NCBI GenBank assembly: GCA_947306285.1
Contig: CAMZGB010000005.1
Location: forward strand, 1 to 27,281
Direction of reading: 5' to 3'
DNA: 27,281 nt
Origin: an uncultured Lachnospira sp.
GTDB lineage: Bacteria; Bacillota; Clostridia; Lachnospirales; Lachnospiraceae
Each line of letters opens with the position of its first letter. The first letter of the stretch is position 1. The notes under the pieces were generated by a model. It saw only the letters and a program-made list of their open reading frames with translations, did not search any database and was not told the origin of the DNA. The position numbers and the translations under genes were made by a program. Below, in pieces: positions 1 to 8,169 of this stretch.

Positions 1-1426
1 CACCTTCATCATTGGCCACGTCCATAAGAATCATTGTACGCATTCTAGCCTGCGCATTTTCGTATGTCGAATTCTTATTTCTAATTCCATGTTTTATATC
101 TTTAAAGTGCTGCTTAACAGATTCTGTGATATCAATCTCACGTCTTGTGACACCATAAAATCTCATAAGCTTACTTGCGTTATCGTGTGTTCTGCTTGTA
201 GTACCAAAACCAGGCATTGTGATTGCAATAATATTCTTGTGGTTAATCTTTAACTCATCGCATGCATTTACACACGCAATCAAAGCAAGCGTTGAATCTA
301 AACCACCGGAAATACCAAGCACCAACTTATCTGTTCCAATAGCCTTCATTCTCTGCGCCAAAGCCTTAGCCTGAATCTTCAAAATAGTTTTGCACATATT
401 ATCCTGCTCACGCTTTTCTTCTGGCATAAATTGGTTTTGAATAAACGCACCAATTGGCAATGAATAAAAATCATCTCCATCTAATGTCATAATATTAGGC
501 ACCTTGTGGTTAGATGGTTTCTCCTCAGACTTCGCAATAGTTGTTCCATACATATTTCTAACCATTGCATCCTTCTTCTCGTCTATATCAACATCCGCAA
601 AAATAGTCTGGTTCTTGAACGGAGTAGACTTCTTATAAACTGTGTACTCACTTGCAATCTCGCTCTCTCCTGCGAAGACAAAATCCGTACTAGACTCTCC
701 GTCTCCCGCCTCGGCATAAACTACTGGTGCATTAGAATCATATGCGACGTTTTGTACAAAGTAAGTATTATCTTCATCCACAACTTTTCTTCTAGCACCT
801 AAGTGTGCAACAATATCTACTTCTTCGCCCTGGTAAGCACTGCAAAAGTATCTTCCGTATCCGTCATTTCCAATTCCAACACCAAGTGTGAAACCTAGCT
901 GACGTTTGAAATCAACTCTCAAGTCTTCACTCACATCAAGATTTACACTTTTTATATTATCAGAAATAATTCTTCCTGATTTGTTTTTCAAATCAAATGG
1001 TAAAAATTCAATCTTCTTAACTTTTCCACGAAGTCTATATCTGAACCATCTGATTTCATCGCCGAAGGCATCCCAATATGTGTTGTGCTTAATACTAAAG
1101 CCACAAAGTTTACCTTTGAAAAGAACTGCAGCCACATTGTATAGTTCATCGTCGATTAAAGCAGGCATACCAAAAACAATAGCAGCTTTAACATCCTTGG
1201 TTTTTTCTGCTATCACCTCGAGGTTTTCCATTGCGCTCTCTAATAATGAATCCTGGAAGAACAAGTCACCACAAGTACATCCCGTCAAAGATAATTCAGG
1301 AAATACAATTAGTTTTGCACCCTTCTTCGCTGCGTTCTTAGAAATCCTTATAATCTGTTTTGCATTTGCTTTTGGATCAGCTACTGTGATATTTGGCGTA
1401 GCCGCACATACTTTAATCTTTTTCAT
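1..1426 (-). CDS. nadE: Glutamine-dependent NAD+ synthetase, 3' end cut by window
   Basis: Amidates nicotinic acid adenine dinucleotide to NAD+ in the cytosol, the last step of NAD synthesis. I translated it from ATG at 1426, preceded by GGAGGG. Residues 1 to about 270 form a nitrilase-like glutaminase domain: FPELSLTG holds the expected Glu, a Lys follows in CGFSIKH, and EAGDGESSTDF is typical of long NadE proteins. The synthetase domain follows, with the ATP-pyrophosphatase loop LGISGGLDSTLAL near residue 370. About 475 codons are present and the C-terminus lies outside the window. Oddity: where the family has the nucleophile in an EICEDLW motif, this protein reads GIGNDGY, so Gly186 sits at the expected cysteine; Cys195 is nine residues later. 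The glutaminase half may be inactive or rearranged. The family call is firm; the activity of domain one is uncertain. Confidence 0.93.
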   Translation of the reverse strand, partial: MKKIKVCAATPNITVADPKANAKQIIRISKNAAKKGAKLIVFPELSLTGCTCGDLFFQDSLLESAMENLEVIAEKTKDVKAAIVFGMPALIDDELYNVAAVLFKGKLCGFSIKHNTYWDAFGDEIRWFRYRLRGKVKKIEFLPFDLKNKSGRIISDNIKSVNLDVSEDLRVDFKRQLGFTLGVGIGNDGYGRYFCSAYQGEEVDIVAHLGARRKVVDEDNTYFVQNVAYDSNAPVVYAEAGDGESSTDFVFAGESEIASEYTVYKKSTPFKNQTIFADVDIDEKKDAMVRNMYGTTIAKSEEKPSNHKVPNIMTLDGDDFYSLPIGAFIQNQFMPEEKREQDNMCKTILKIQAKALAQRMKAIGTDKLVLGISGGLDSTLALIACVNACDELKINHKNIIAITMPGFGTTSRTHDNASKLMRFYGVTRREIDITESVKQHFKDIKHGIRNKNSTYENAQARMRTMILMDVANDEG

Positions 1427-1451
1427 AAAACCCTCCGTTTCGCTCCCCTCT

Positions 1452-1481
1452 ATTATAAAACAAACCCAAATGCTTTAACAA
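1452..1481 (-). promoter_or_regulatory. Putative nadE promoter inside the dapB terminator
   Basis: On the minus strand TTGTTA (1476-1481) and TATAAT (1452-1457) are 18 bp apart, and the -10 ends 25 bp before the nadE start. The -35 falls in the loop and 3' arm of the dapB terminator hairpin, so terminator and promoter share DNA. The -35 is imperfect (4 of 6), so this is a motif-level call. Confidence 0.5.
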
Positions 1482-1493
1482 GCATCTGGGTTT
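1462..1493 (-). terminator. Intrinsic terminator of dapA-dapB
   Basis: Two 14-nt arms (1462-1475 and 1480-1493) pair around a 4-nt loop, with one G-U type pair when read on the minus strand, and are followed by GTTTTAT. It begins 5 bp after the dapB stop. The plus-strand side is also T-rich, so it could work in both directions. Confidence 0.75.
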
Positions 1494-1498
1494 AATTT

Positions 1499-2254
1499 TT
1501 AGTCTATAACATCACTCATATCGTACATACCTGGGCCTTTACCCGCCAAGAACTTGGCCGCATCTATTGCGCCTTTTCCAAAGACCGCCTTCGAGTATGC
1601 TGTATGTTGAATCTCGATAACCTCATCTGTTCCAGCATAGATCACATCATGCTGTCCAACGATTGTTCCACCTCGAACCGCTGAAAGTCCAATCTCATTC
1701 TCAGATCTCTTCTCGCGCTTCTGACTTCTATCATAAACATATTCATATCTGTTATCTTTTGTCTCATTGATAACATCCGCTAGAGCTAGCGCCGTACCAC
1801 TTGGTGCATCAAGCTTCTGATTATGATGTTTTTCAACAATCTCAATATCGTATCCTCTATCTGCCAACACTTCAGTTGCCATCTTAAGAAGTTTCATCAA
1901 AGTGTTAATTCCAAGTGACATATTTGCTGACTTTAGAATTGCAACATCTTTTGACACTTCCTCAACCTTTGCTAACTGCTCTTCTGACAAACCTGTTGTA
2001 CAAAGAACTACTGGTGTATTCTTTTCTTTGGCATAGTCTAGAAGCGCGTCCACAGCCACTGCCACCGAAAAATCAATGATAGCGTCCGCTTCCACATCAC
2101 AGTCCATGATGTTTGCAAACACCGGATAACCAAAATTTTCTTCTGTATCTAAGTCTATACCAGCAACAATCTCAACATCCGCATCGTTCGCACAGAGTTC
2201 TGATATGACTTTACCCATATGGCCATTACAGCCATGCATTATTACTTTTGTCAT
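1499..2254 (-). CDS. dapB: 4-hydroxy-tetrahydrodipicolinate reductase
   Basis: Reduces the DapA product to tetrahydrodipicolinate with NAD(P)H, the second committed step toward diaminopimelate and lysine. At 251 aa it is normal length. The N-terminal Rossmann motif GCNGHMG is at residues 8-14. The signature EKHHNQKLDAPSGTAL starts at residue 141, with catalytic His143/His144 and substrate-binding Lys147, and GTD plus EIQHTAYS follow near the C-terminus. The ATG at 2254 has AGGAGG at ideal spacing. It starts 9 bp after dapA ends, so the two are co-transcribed under the lysine riboswitch, and a terminator follows. A short DapB of this kind is typical of clostridia. Confidence 0.97.
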   Translation of the reverse strand: MTKVIMHGCNGHMGKVISELCANDADVEIVAGIDLDTEENFGYPVFANIMDCDVEADAIIDFSVAVAVDALLDYAKEKNTPVVLCTTGLSEEQLAKVEEVSKDVAILKSANMSLGINTLMKLLKMATEVLADRGYDIEIVEKHHNQKLDAPSGTALALADVINETKDNRYEYVYDRSQKREKRSENEIGLSAVRGGTIVGQHDVIYAGTDEVIEIQHTAYSKAVFGKGAIDAAKFLAGKGPGMYDMSDVID

Positions 2255-2263
2255 TATATCCTC

Positions 2264-3148
2264 CTATAGAATACCGTAGTCTTCCATTGCTTTTCTTAGG
2301 CGCTCTTTGCCAGCATCAGTCATCTCAGTTAGAGGTGGACGAAGTGAGCCAGCATTGTAGCCAAGCATATTTACACCAGCTTTAACTGGGATAGGATTTA
2401 CTTCGCAGAACAATGCGCCAATCAAATCGATAGCATCAAGCTGAAGTTTCTTAGCTGTTTCAAAATCTCCGTTTAGGTAAGCTGTTGCCATATCGTGAAC
2501 CTGCTTTGGAGCTACGTTACTCCAAACAGAAATAACACCGATTCCGCCAAGTGACATCAAAGGCAATACCTGATCATCATTTCCTGAATAGATATCTAGG
2601 CAACCATCAGCTAGTGCTGCCAATTTAGCAACCTGTCCAATATTTCCTGATGCCTCTTTTATAGCAACTACGTTTTCTACTTCTTTTGCAATTCTTACTG
2701 CTGTCTCAGGCTGAATATTTGTACTTGTACGTCCTGGAACGTTGTACATAATGATTGGAATATCAACAGCATCTGAGATAGCCTTGTAGTACTGATATAA
2801 CCCTTCCTGTGTAGCCTTATTGTAGTAAGGTGTTACGCACAAAAGTCCATCTGCTCCCAAATCAGCCGCCTTCTTCGAAAGATTAATAGCCTCAGCTGTT
2901 GAGTTTGAACCTGTACCTGCAACAACAGGAATTCTTCCAGCCACTTTATCAATACAATACTTGATTGTGGCTAGATGTTCATCATCGTTCATAGTTGATG
3001 CCTCACCAGTAGTTCCACATACGATAATCGCATCTGTTCCACCTTCGATCTGCATCTCGATTAACTTTCCGAATTCGTCGAAGTTAACACTTCCGTCCTC
3101 GTTAAATGGTGTAATGATCGCTACACCTGCTCCTTTAAAAATTGACAT
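2264..3148 (-). CDS. dapA: 4-hydroxy-tetrahydrodipicolinate synthase
   Basis: Condenses pyruvate with aspartate semialdehyde, the entry step of the diaminopimelate/lysine branch; cytosolic TIM barrel, normally a tetramer. At 294 aa it is full length. Visible residues: GTTGEAST at 45-52, PYYNK at 107-111, Tyr135 in MYNVPGRT with Arg140, and Schiff-base Lys164 in AIKEASGN. An ATG at 3148 with AGGACAG-like ribosome-site bases is the first start in the reading frame that fits the family N-terminus. First gene of a dapA-dapB operon. Upstream lies a lysine riboswitch ending in an intrinsic terminator, so expression should fall when lysine is abundant. Confidence 0.97.
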   Translation of the reverse strand: MSIFKGAGVAIITPFNEDGSVNFDEFGKLIEMQIEGGTDAIIVCGTTGEASTMNDDEHLATIKYCIDKVAGRIPVVAGTGSNSTAEAINLSKKAADLGADGLLCVTPYYNKATQEGLYQYYKAISDAVDIPIIMYNVPGRTSTNIQPETAVRIAKEVENVVAIKEASGNIGQVAKLAALADGCLDIYSGNDDQVLPLMSLGGIGVISVWSNVAPKQVHDMATAYLNGDFETAKKLQLDAIDLIGALFCEVNPIPVKAGVNMLGYNAGSLRPPLTEMTDAGKERLRKAMEDYGIL

Positions 3149-3199
3149 TTATCTGTCCTCCAAAAATATATTATTAAACATATGTGTACTTATCTTTTT

Positions 3200-3233
3200 A
3201 AAAAGGAAGCTCATATTCAGAGCTTCCTTTTTT
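3200..3233 (-). terminator. Riboswitch-controlled leader terminator of dapA
   Basis: A 13-bp perfect stem (3200-3212 with 3220-3232) around a 7-nt loop ends in TTTTT on the minus strand, 51 bp before the dapA start. Placed directly after the lysine aptamer, it is the expression platform. AGAGCU at the 3' side of aptamer stem P1 (3252-3257) is complementary to AGCUCU in the terminator (3219-3224), a plausible antiterminator pairing. Confidence 0.85.
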
Positions 3234-3248
3234 CAAAAAACTAAAATA

Positions 3249-3406
3249 AGTAGCTCTCCATCCTTTTGATGACAGTCACAAGATTCTTTATCCTGTGCCC
3301 AGGACAACCTTTCCTACCAGTTATCCTTCGGCGCTGTCTCCTTTCAGTTATACTCAACTGCTTAGGTGCATCCTATAACTTACTCTTATCTAGCGCAGCC
3401 TCTACT
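3249..3406 (-). ncRNA. Lysine riboswitch (L-box) aptamer
   Basis: Read on the minus strand, this leader carries the L-box core in order: AGTAG opening stem P1, then GAGGCTGCG, an AAGAGTAAG segment, GGAGACAGCGCCGAAGG (the hallmark GCCGAAG), GTGACTGTCA, and GGAGAGCTACT closing P1. Order and wording match the Bacillus subtilis lysC leader as I remember it. The gene downstream is dapA and a terminator stands between them, so it should be an OFF switch at the transcriptional level. Ends are set by the P1 arms. Confidence 0.9.
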
Positions 3407-3423
3407 ATGTTTAATTCCCTATA

Positions 3424-3452
3424 ATCTTAACATTCGTAACATTGTCTGTCAA
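3424..3452 (-). promoter_or_regulatory. Promoter of the lysine riboswitch-dapAB transcript
   Basis: TTGACA (3447-3452) and TAAGAT (3424-3429) are separated by exactly 17 bp on the minus strand, with the -10 ending about 18 bp before the aptamer. The -35 is a perfect consensus. The stretch around the -35 matches that of the GH128 gene at 12759 over 14 bases with one mismatch. Confidence 0.75.
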
Positions 3453-3478
3453 CCAAGCAAACATCACATTCGCGCAAT

Positions 3479-3508
3479 AAAAAAGGAGCCTATTTCTAGA
3501 CTCCCTTT
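3479..3508 (-). terminator. Intrinsic terminator after the last GH128 gene
   Basis: A 12-bp stem (3481-3492 with 3497-3508, G-U pairs allowed) with a 4-nt loop is followed by a T run on the minus strand. It begins 6 bp after the stop codon, between this gene and the dapA promoter. Confidence 0.82.
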
Positions 3509-3513
3509 AAAGC

Positions 3514-5070
3514 TTACTTTTTAACTTTTACTTTCTTTTTCTTACTCCACTTTCCGTATAGTTTAGCGCCCTTTACAAGTTTATATGCTCTAACCTTAAC
3601 ATAGTATTTCGTATTTTTATCAAGTTTCTTTAGAGTAATACTAGTCTTCTTTGTTTTCTTTGTCCAGTATCCGTCAAATCCTTTGTCGTCTGAATACATA
3701 ATCTGGTATCCCTTTGCACCAGATACTTTCTTGAATTTAACATATACTTTTCTCTTCTTTTTATACTTAACAGTTTTGAGTTTTACCTTACCCGGCTTCT
3801 TAACTGTAGTTGGTTTAACTGTTGTTGGCTTAACAGTTGTCTGTTGTGTTGGCTTAACAGTTGTGCTAGAAGTTGGTTGTTCAGTTGGAGCAACTGTACT
3901 AGTTTCTTCACTCGTAGGCTCCTCTGGTGGGTCATATTCATCTCTAGGATTCACTTCAGTTCCTGTCACATAATAGTCTTTAGGATTTCCATACTTTGCA
4001 TATGCCTTTCCAGATTCTGAAAGTGCACCATTACTATAGTTATATAATCCACCACCGAATTTTTCTGCATTAAATGAGAAGAATGATTGTCTTTCGACAT
4101 AATCTCTACTATCCAATCCTGGCAATAGATTTTCAATAAATGATGCAGTACCACTTTGCGTAATACCATTTCCAGAAGTGGAATATTCAGTAATCCATAT
4201 TGGCTTATGATATCTGTTATATGCATCATCAACAACTTTTTCTAGGAACCAATCAGCCATGGCTTTGCCACCGTTCCAGTCAGCCGGATAACAATGCAAA
4301 CAAACAACATCAACTTTGTTTTCTACTCCTGCCATAAACTGAACCATCTTGCTATTTTCTCCCCAAATAGCATATGCAGGTGAACAAAGTCTAATCTTAT
4401 CATTAAAAGCTAGGAAATGAGACCAAAGGCTAATCACCGTACTTGTTTCCATATTACAACCGCCGCCTTTATAGTCCATATCTGGTTCATTAAATCCTAG
4501 AATATATTTAGATCCTGCATTGACAGCAGCTTGCAATTTATTTCGGATTTTGCCGACATCTGTATCTCCCCAAACCATTGGAACATACTCTAAATCTTTA
4601 TAATTATCGTCGTATGCATAAGAACCTCTTCCCCAGTTATAATACCAAGCCAATCCTAGTTCTTTAGTGTCAATTTTCCAACAGCCCATATTTGGCTCTG
4701 TGGCAATTCCTTTTTTTGATACACCAAATATTACTGTTTTCGAATAATGGTTTGTACCATCTTTAAAATTAGCTCTTATCCATACTTTATGATAATTAAC
4801 TTTTGTTGTATAGAATTCATACTTTGTATCGGTAGTATTCTCTACCAAACTTCCATCGATAAACACATCATAACTGTCAACTTCCTTTATGCTAGATGCA
4901 TCTTCCCATGTTATATCAAAGAATCCAGCAGCCTTAAGAGATACTGCAGTAGGTGATGTGATGGCAAAATCAGCTTCAGCACTAGTTTTACTTGGAGCAA
5001 CAAGACTAATTCCTCCAATCACCAATGCTAACGATACAACAATTGTTAATATTCTTTTCATGATTTTCAT
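3514..5070 (-). CDS. Secreted GH128-like glycoside hydrolase with Lys-rich FN3 tail (copy A)
   Basis: Probable secreted endo-beta-1,3-glucanase of the GH128/Asl1-like family. Residues 1-31 are a signal peptide with likely cleavage after SKTSA. A roughly 90-aa Ig/FN3-like domain ends at VSKKGIA. The catalytic core spans about 128-365: YYNWG, ILGFNEPD with Glu195 as likely acid/base, CSPA, LHCYP, and PIWITEY with Glu295 as likely nucleophile. A Thr/Pro linker with TTVKP repeats (about 380-425) precedes an FN3-like domain at 428-518 holding 33 Lys in 91 residues. There is no LPXTG, SLH or dockerin motif. ATG 5070 has GGAAGG 8 nt upstream. Only 33 bp follow copy B and no terminator intervenes, so the two form one transcript. 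Fold and catalytic pair are well supported; the exact glucan is inferred. Confidence 0.82.
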   Translation of the reverse strand: MKIMKRILTIVVSLALVIGGISLVAPSKTSAEADFAITSPTAVSLKAAGFFDITWEDASSIKEVDSYDVFIDGSLVENTTDTKYEFYTTKVNYHKVWIRANFKDGTNHYSKTVIFGVSKKGIATEPNMGCWKIDTKELGLAWYYNWGRGSYAYDDNYKDLEYVPMVWGDTDVGKIRNKLQAAVNAGSKYILGFNEPDMDYKGGGCNMETSTVISLWSHFLAFNDKIRLCSPAYAIWGENSKMVQFMAGVENKVDVVCLHCYPADWNGGKAMADWFLEKVVDDAYNRYHKPIWITEYSTSGNGITQSGTASFIENLLPGLDSRDYVERQSFFSFNAEKFGGGLYNYSNGALSESGKAYAKYGNPKDYYVTGTEVNPRDEYDPPEEPTSEETSTVAPTEQPTSSTTVKPTQQTTVKPTTVKPTTVKKPGKVKLKTVKYKKKRKVYVKFKKVSGAKGYQIMYSDDKGFDGYWTKKTKKTSITLKKLDKNTKYYVKVRAYKLVKGAKLYGKWSKKKKVKVKK

Positions 5071-5103
5071 ATTACTTACCTTCCAATAACTATTTTGTGA
5101 GTA

Positions 5104-6624
5104 TTATTTTTTTGTCTTTACTTTGTGAACACTACTCCAACCACAATAATACTTTTTGCCCATCAATTGTTTGATTGCTCTAGTGCGAACATAGTATTTT
5201 TTCTTTTTCTTTAGTTTTTTGATAGTGCCCTTTTTTTCATCAGTTTTTGTAGCACCTAAATTTTTAATCTTAGTCTTATACTTTTTCTTTTTGCTAAACT
5301 TTTTGCTAAGCGAATACTGGAGTTGGTAACCAACAGCTCCGTCCATCGCCTGAATCGAATACTTGAATGCCTTCTTTTTTCCCTTAACCCAGAACATCTG
5401 AGTATCTACTGAAGCAACACAAGATGCAATCGAAGTATTTTGATTTATAGTAGAGTTTACTCCATATGTTACCGCTGGATATTTATTTGGATTGCCAATC
5501 TGCGCATAAATCTTTCCTAAAGTTGTAAGATTTCCTGTACCATAATCAAATAAGCTAGATGAACTTGCGTCCTTTGAATTATAGTCTGGCGAGAACCAAG
5601 CATATCTTTCAACATAATCTCTCTCATTTAGTCCTTTAAGAACAATCTTCATAAACTCTTCTGTCTTTGCACATCCACTTTTATCGTTCTTATCAAACTT
5701 CCATACCGCAAATTCTGTAATCCAGATTGGTTTTCTATATTTGTTATAGCACTCGTCTATCTGCTCGAGATATTGAAGTGCTGTCTTTCTACCATTGTAA
5801 TTCTTCTGATAATTGTGAACCGCTATAACATTTGTAGCTGATTTTCCGCTGTCAGGAAGAGATGTCCAATAATTCTTCCACCAATCAGACCATTGTGGAA
5901 AAACTGAGACTGCTGGTGAAGCCAAGCACATGTTTCCTTTGTTAGGAATAAAGTCTTTCATCCATCTTCTCACAGCGACATCCGCCTTAATATTTGACTC
6001 CCATTGAAGATCTGGTTCATTATATCCCAAAATATATTTATAGCCTTGTTCTTTAAATCTCTTAAATGCATTTGAATATGATTCTTTAGGATCATTCCAA
6101 AACATTGGAACATAGTCAAGATTATAGAACTTCTCATTCTTAAATCCTGTTTCTTTAAATGACTGAGTGCCCCAATTGTAATACCAACCAATATTCATAG
6201 ATGCAGGGTCCACAGCAACACCCATATCTTTTTCATTTACACATATACCTTTTTTTGTAACATAAAAGGTGTATACAGATGACTTAACTTGTGTTCCGTC
6301 CGCTAGTTCTGCAATAACTTGAACCGTGTGATAAGTCACCTTTACTGTGTAATAATCTACACTCATCTGCTCATCTGAAGTGGCATTAACCGTCATATAT
6401 AATTTTTCGTCCAAATATACTTTGTATTTGCTGACATTTTCCAAATTATTATTCCAGGAAATACTAATATGGCCTGCACCAATTAAACTCCCGGATTTTG
6501 GATTTGTTATTGCATTTAAAGACCACTCTTCCGGAATAACTTTATCAGATGCTTTTGCAGGCATCACTGTTAATCCCGAAACAAATAATGCTATTGATAA
6601 AACAATTGTTATTAATCTTTTCAT
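5104..6624 (-). CDS. Secreted GH128-like glycoside hydrolase with Lys-rich FN3 tail (copy B)
   Basis: Paralog of the neighbouring GH128-like proteins, 506 aa. A signal peptide ends near MPAKA (residue 25). An Ig/FN3-like domain runs to VTKKGIC at about 127. The hydrolase core has GWYYNWG, YILGYNEPD with Glu203, LASPA, VHNYQ and PIWITEFA with Glu304, the two catalytic glutamates of the family. Unlike copies A and F it has no Thr/Pro linker; the core passes through a short segment into the basic C-terminal FN3-like domain from about residue 410. The ATG at 6624 has only AAAGGAA some 12 nt upstream, a weak ribosome site. A terminator lies 27 bp upstream and I see no convincing promoter, so expression may rest on read-through from the gene before it. 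The fold is clear; the substrate is inferred. Confidence 0.8.
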   Translation of the reverse strand: MKRLITIVLSIALFVSGLTVMPAKASDKVIPEEWSLNAITNPKSGSLIGAGHISISWNNNLENVSKYKVYLDEKLYMTVNATSDEQMSVDYYTVKVTYHTVQVIAELADGTQVKSSVYTFYVTKKGICVNEKDMGVAVDPASMNIGWYYNWGTQSFKETGFKNEKFYNLDYVPMFWNDPKESYSNAFKRFKEQGYKYILGYNEPDLQWESNIKADVAVRRWMKDFIPNKGNMCLASPAVSVFPQWSDWWKNYWTSLPDSGKSATNVIAVHNYQKNYNGRKTALQYLEQIDECYNKYRKPIWITEFAVWKFDKNDKSGCAKTEEFMKIVLKGLNERDYVERYAWFSPDYNSKDASSSSLFDYGTGNLTTLGKIYAQIGNPNKYPAVTYGVNSTINQNTSIASCVASVDTQMFWVKGKKKAFKYSIQAMDGAVGYQLQYSLSKKFSKKKKYKTKIKNLGATKTDEKKGTIKKLKKKKKYYVRTRAIKQLMGKKYYCGWSSVHKVKTKK

Positions 6625-6650
6625 TTATTTCCGTTCCTTTATTTTTTATT

Positions 6651-6690
6651 AAAAAAATAGCATGGAGAAACAATTAAGTCTCCCCACACT
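6651..6690 (-). terminator. Intrinsic terminator after the 8112-6703 gene
   Basis: Core stem GGAGA/TCTCC (6664-6668 with 6679-6683), imperfectly extended outward, ends in seven T on the minus strand (6651-6657). It is weaker than others in the window, so some read-through into the next GH128 gene is possible. Confidence 0.65.
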
Positions 6691-6702
6691 AATATGTTCA
6701 TT

Positions 6703-8112
6703 TTATCTGACGTAAGCCGCTTTCGTAGAACTCCAAGCTCCAAATACTTTTGAACCAGTTGAATCAAGATTGTATGCTCTTGATTTAACATAAACTACTG
6801 AACCCGACTTGAGGGAGCCTATAGTGTATGTACTGATATTTGTTGTATTCTTTGTCTTAGTCTTAAACTTAGATTTTTTCTGGAATTTTTTGCTATAAGA
6901 ATACATTACCTGGTATCCTTGAACATTTCTATTACTTCCAAATGTTACTGTTTCTTTCTTCTTCTTTTTGCTCTTAACTTTAAGTGATGCTTTTGATGGA
7001 GCTGGTGTTTTTGACCATATCGCCCTCAAGTTAAGATTGCTAGTTAAAATATTTGAGAAATTATACTTCTGTCCGGTGGCCATATTTGTGAAGCCTGATA
7101 ATGTGCAACCTACTTTTTTAAGTTTAACACTACTTGCCGATTCTTCATCATTTACGAACTTTGATGATTTAACAGTATTTCCATCATAATACTTAACAAC
7201 ATACTGTTTTCCAGCAAGCATTTTCATATTCTTAATATAAATGTTGCCTTTCATAGATCCTTCACTTGGATATGAAACAAGGTTTGCACCAAGTGCGAAT
7301 TTAATACCTACATTCGAATAAATTCCTTTGTGCTTTCCGCCACCCCAGTCGTCTGGAGATTCAGGAATTTTAAACTTAGCAACTATATGAGAGTATTTTA
7401 AATCTTCACCTTCAGGTGTTTTGTAAACACAAACAAAACCGTCTTTTGAAATCTCTGTACCATCTTGTGTAACATTCTCGAATGCTGCTGATGGCTCACC
7501 ATTTGAATTGTAGTCATATGCTTTCAATAAGATATGTTTATCTGCTGGTTCATATGTGGTCTTACCAGTATTAGCATTATAGTTTGTTTGCTTCAAATCA
7601 CCTGCTATATCAAATTCCATTGTATAATAGCGACCTAATTCAACTGGAATACCAGTCATGGTTAAAGTCATTCCCCAAGGGTTATCTGATACCAATACAG
7701 ATGGGCCGCCACGAGTCATCGATGCATACTCACCATCCCATCCAGTAGCTTTACAGTAGAAAGTAACTTCGCTAGCATTATTATTCATGCCTTCAGAACC
7801 ATTTATCCAACCTTCTGTGGCATAATCAACACCTTTTACAAAAGTAACTTTCTCTCCATTCTCATCCAAGAAATAGGAACCATCTGAATTAGTTCTAAAT
7901 ACTTCTTTAAGAGAGTCTTCCCATGAACCACCATCTTCTCTGGTACAAATAGAAAAACTACTCCACTGAGAATCGCTAGGTATTACATTTGATCCATCAT
8001 CCGCATGAGATGCACCAAAAACCGAACCTGAAAGTCCGAATACCATAGAAAGTGAAAGTACGCTAACCACGAGTCTCTTAATCATTTTTTTGTTAAAAAT
8101 ACTCTTTTTCAC
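6703..8112 (-). CDS. Secreted CBM-like / InlB-repeat / FN3 protein (copy C)
   Basis: Non-catalytic secreted protein, probably glycan-binding. I chose GTG at 8112 because AAAGGAG lies 7 nt before it; the frame stays open to a TTG at 8166 with no ribosome site. This gives 469 aa, matching paralog D. The N-terminus is basic, then a signal peptide ends at VFGA. Residues about 45-295 hold a jelly-roll-like module with TGWDGEYA, DNPWGMTLTM and PVELGRYYTMEFDIAGD, resembling CBM4/9-type domains. About 302-366 is a Listeria-Bacteroides (InlB B) repeat: VVKYYDGNTV then LNLRAIW. The last 100 residues are a basic FN3-like domain. It has its own promoter and a terminator. Domain calls are by pattern; the ligand is unknown. 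Confidence 0.75.
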   Translation of the reverse strand: MKKSIFNKKMIKRLVVSVLSLSMVFGLSGSVFGASHADDGSNVIPSDSQWSSFSICTREDGGSWEDSLKEVFRTNSDGSYFLDENGEKVTFVKGVDYATEGWINGSEGMNNNASEVTFYCKATGWDGEYASMTRGGPSVLVSDNPWGMTLTMTGIPVELGRYYTMEFDIAGDLKQTNYNANTGKTTYEPADKHILLKAYDYNSNGEPSAAFENVTQDGTEISKDGFVCVYKTPEGEDLKYSHIVAKFKIPESPDDWGGGKHKGIYSNVGIKFALGANLVSYPSEGSMKGNIYIKNMKMLAGKQYVVKYYDGNTVKSSKFVNDEESASSVKLKKVGCTLSGFTNMATGQKYNFSNILTSNLNLRAIWSKTPAPSKASLKVKSKKKKKETVTFGSNRNVQGYQVMYSYSKKFQKKSKFKTKTKNTTNISTYTIGSLKSGSVVYVKSRAYNLDSTGSKVFGAWSSTKAAYVR

Positions 8113-8131
8113 AACTCTACTCCTTTGTAAT

Positions 8132-8152
8132 TTGGATGCACAATACATCCAA
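8132..8152 (-). other. 5' UTR hairpin before copy C
   Basis: A perfect 7-bp inverted repeat TTGGATG/CATCCAA with a 7-nt loop lies in the leader of copy C, ending 2 bp before the ribosome-site region at 8121-8130. It could protect the RNA 5' end or affect ribosome access. No known RNA family was recognised. Confidence 0.5.
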
Positions 8153-8169
8153 CTATTCTGAGTCAAATT

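Noticed and set aside
906..1478. Plus-strand open frame of 190 codons opposite nadE
   Set aside because: It lies antisense to a clear NadE coding sequence, has no ribosome site and its translation shows no family pattern.
3835..3945. Short repeats in the linker of GH128 copy A as a CRISPR or tandem-repeat array
   Set aside because: They encode in-frame TTVKP linker repeats, irregular in length, without spacers.
8113..8166. TTG start for secreted protein C at 8166
   Set aside because: It has no ribosome site and passes through the leader hairpin; GTG 8112 has AAAGGAG at 7 nt and gives the same length as paralog D.
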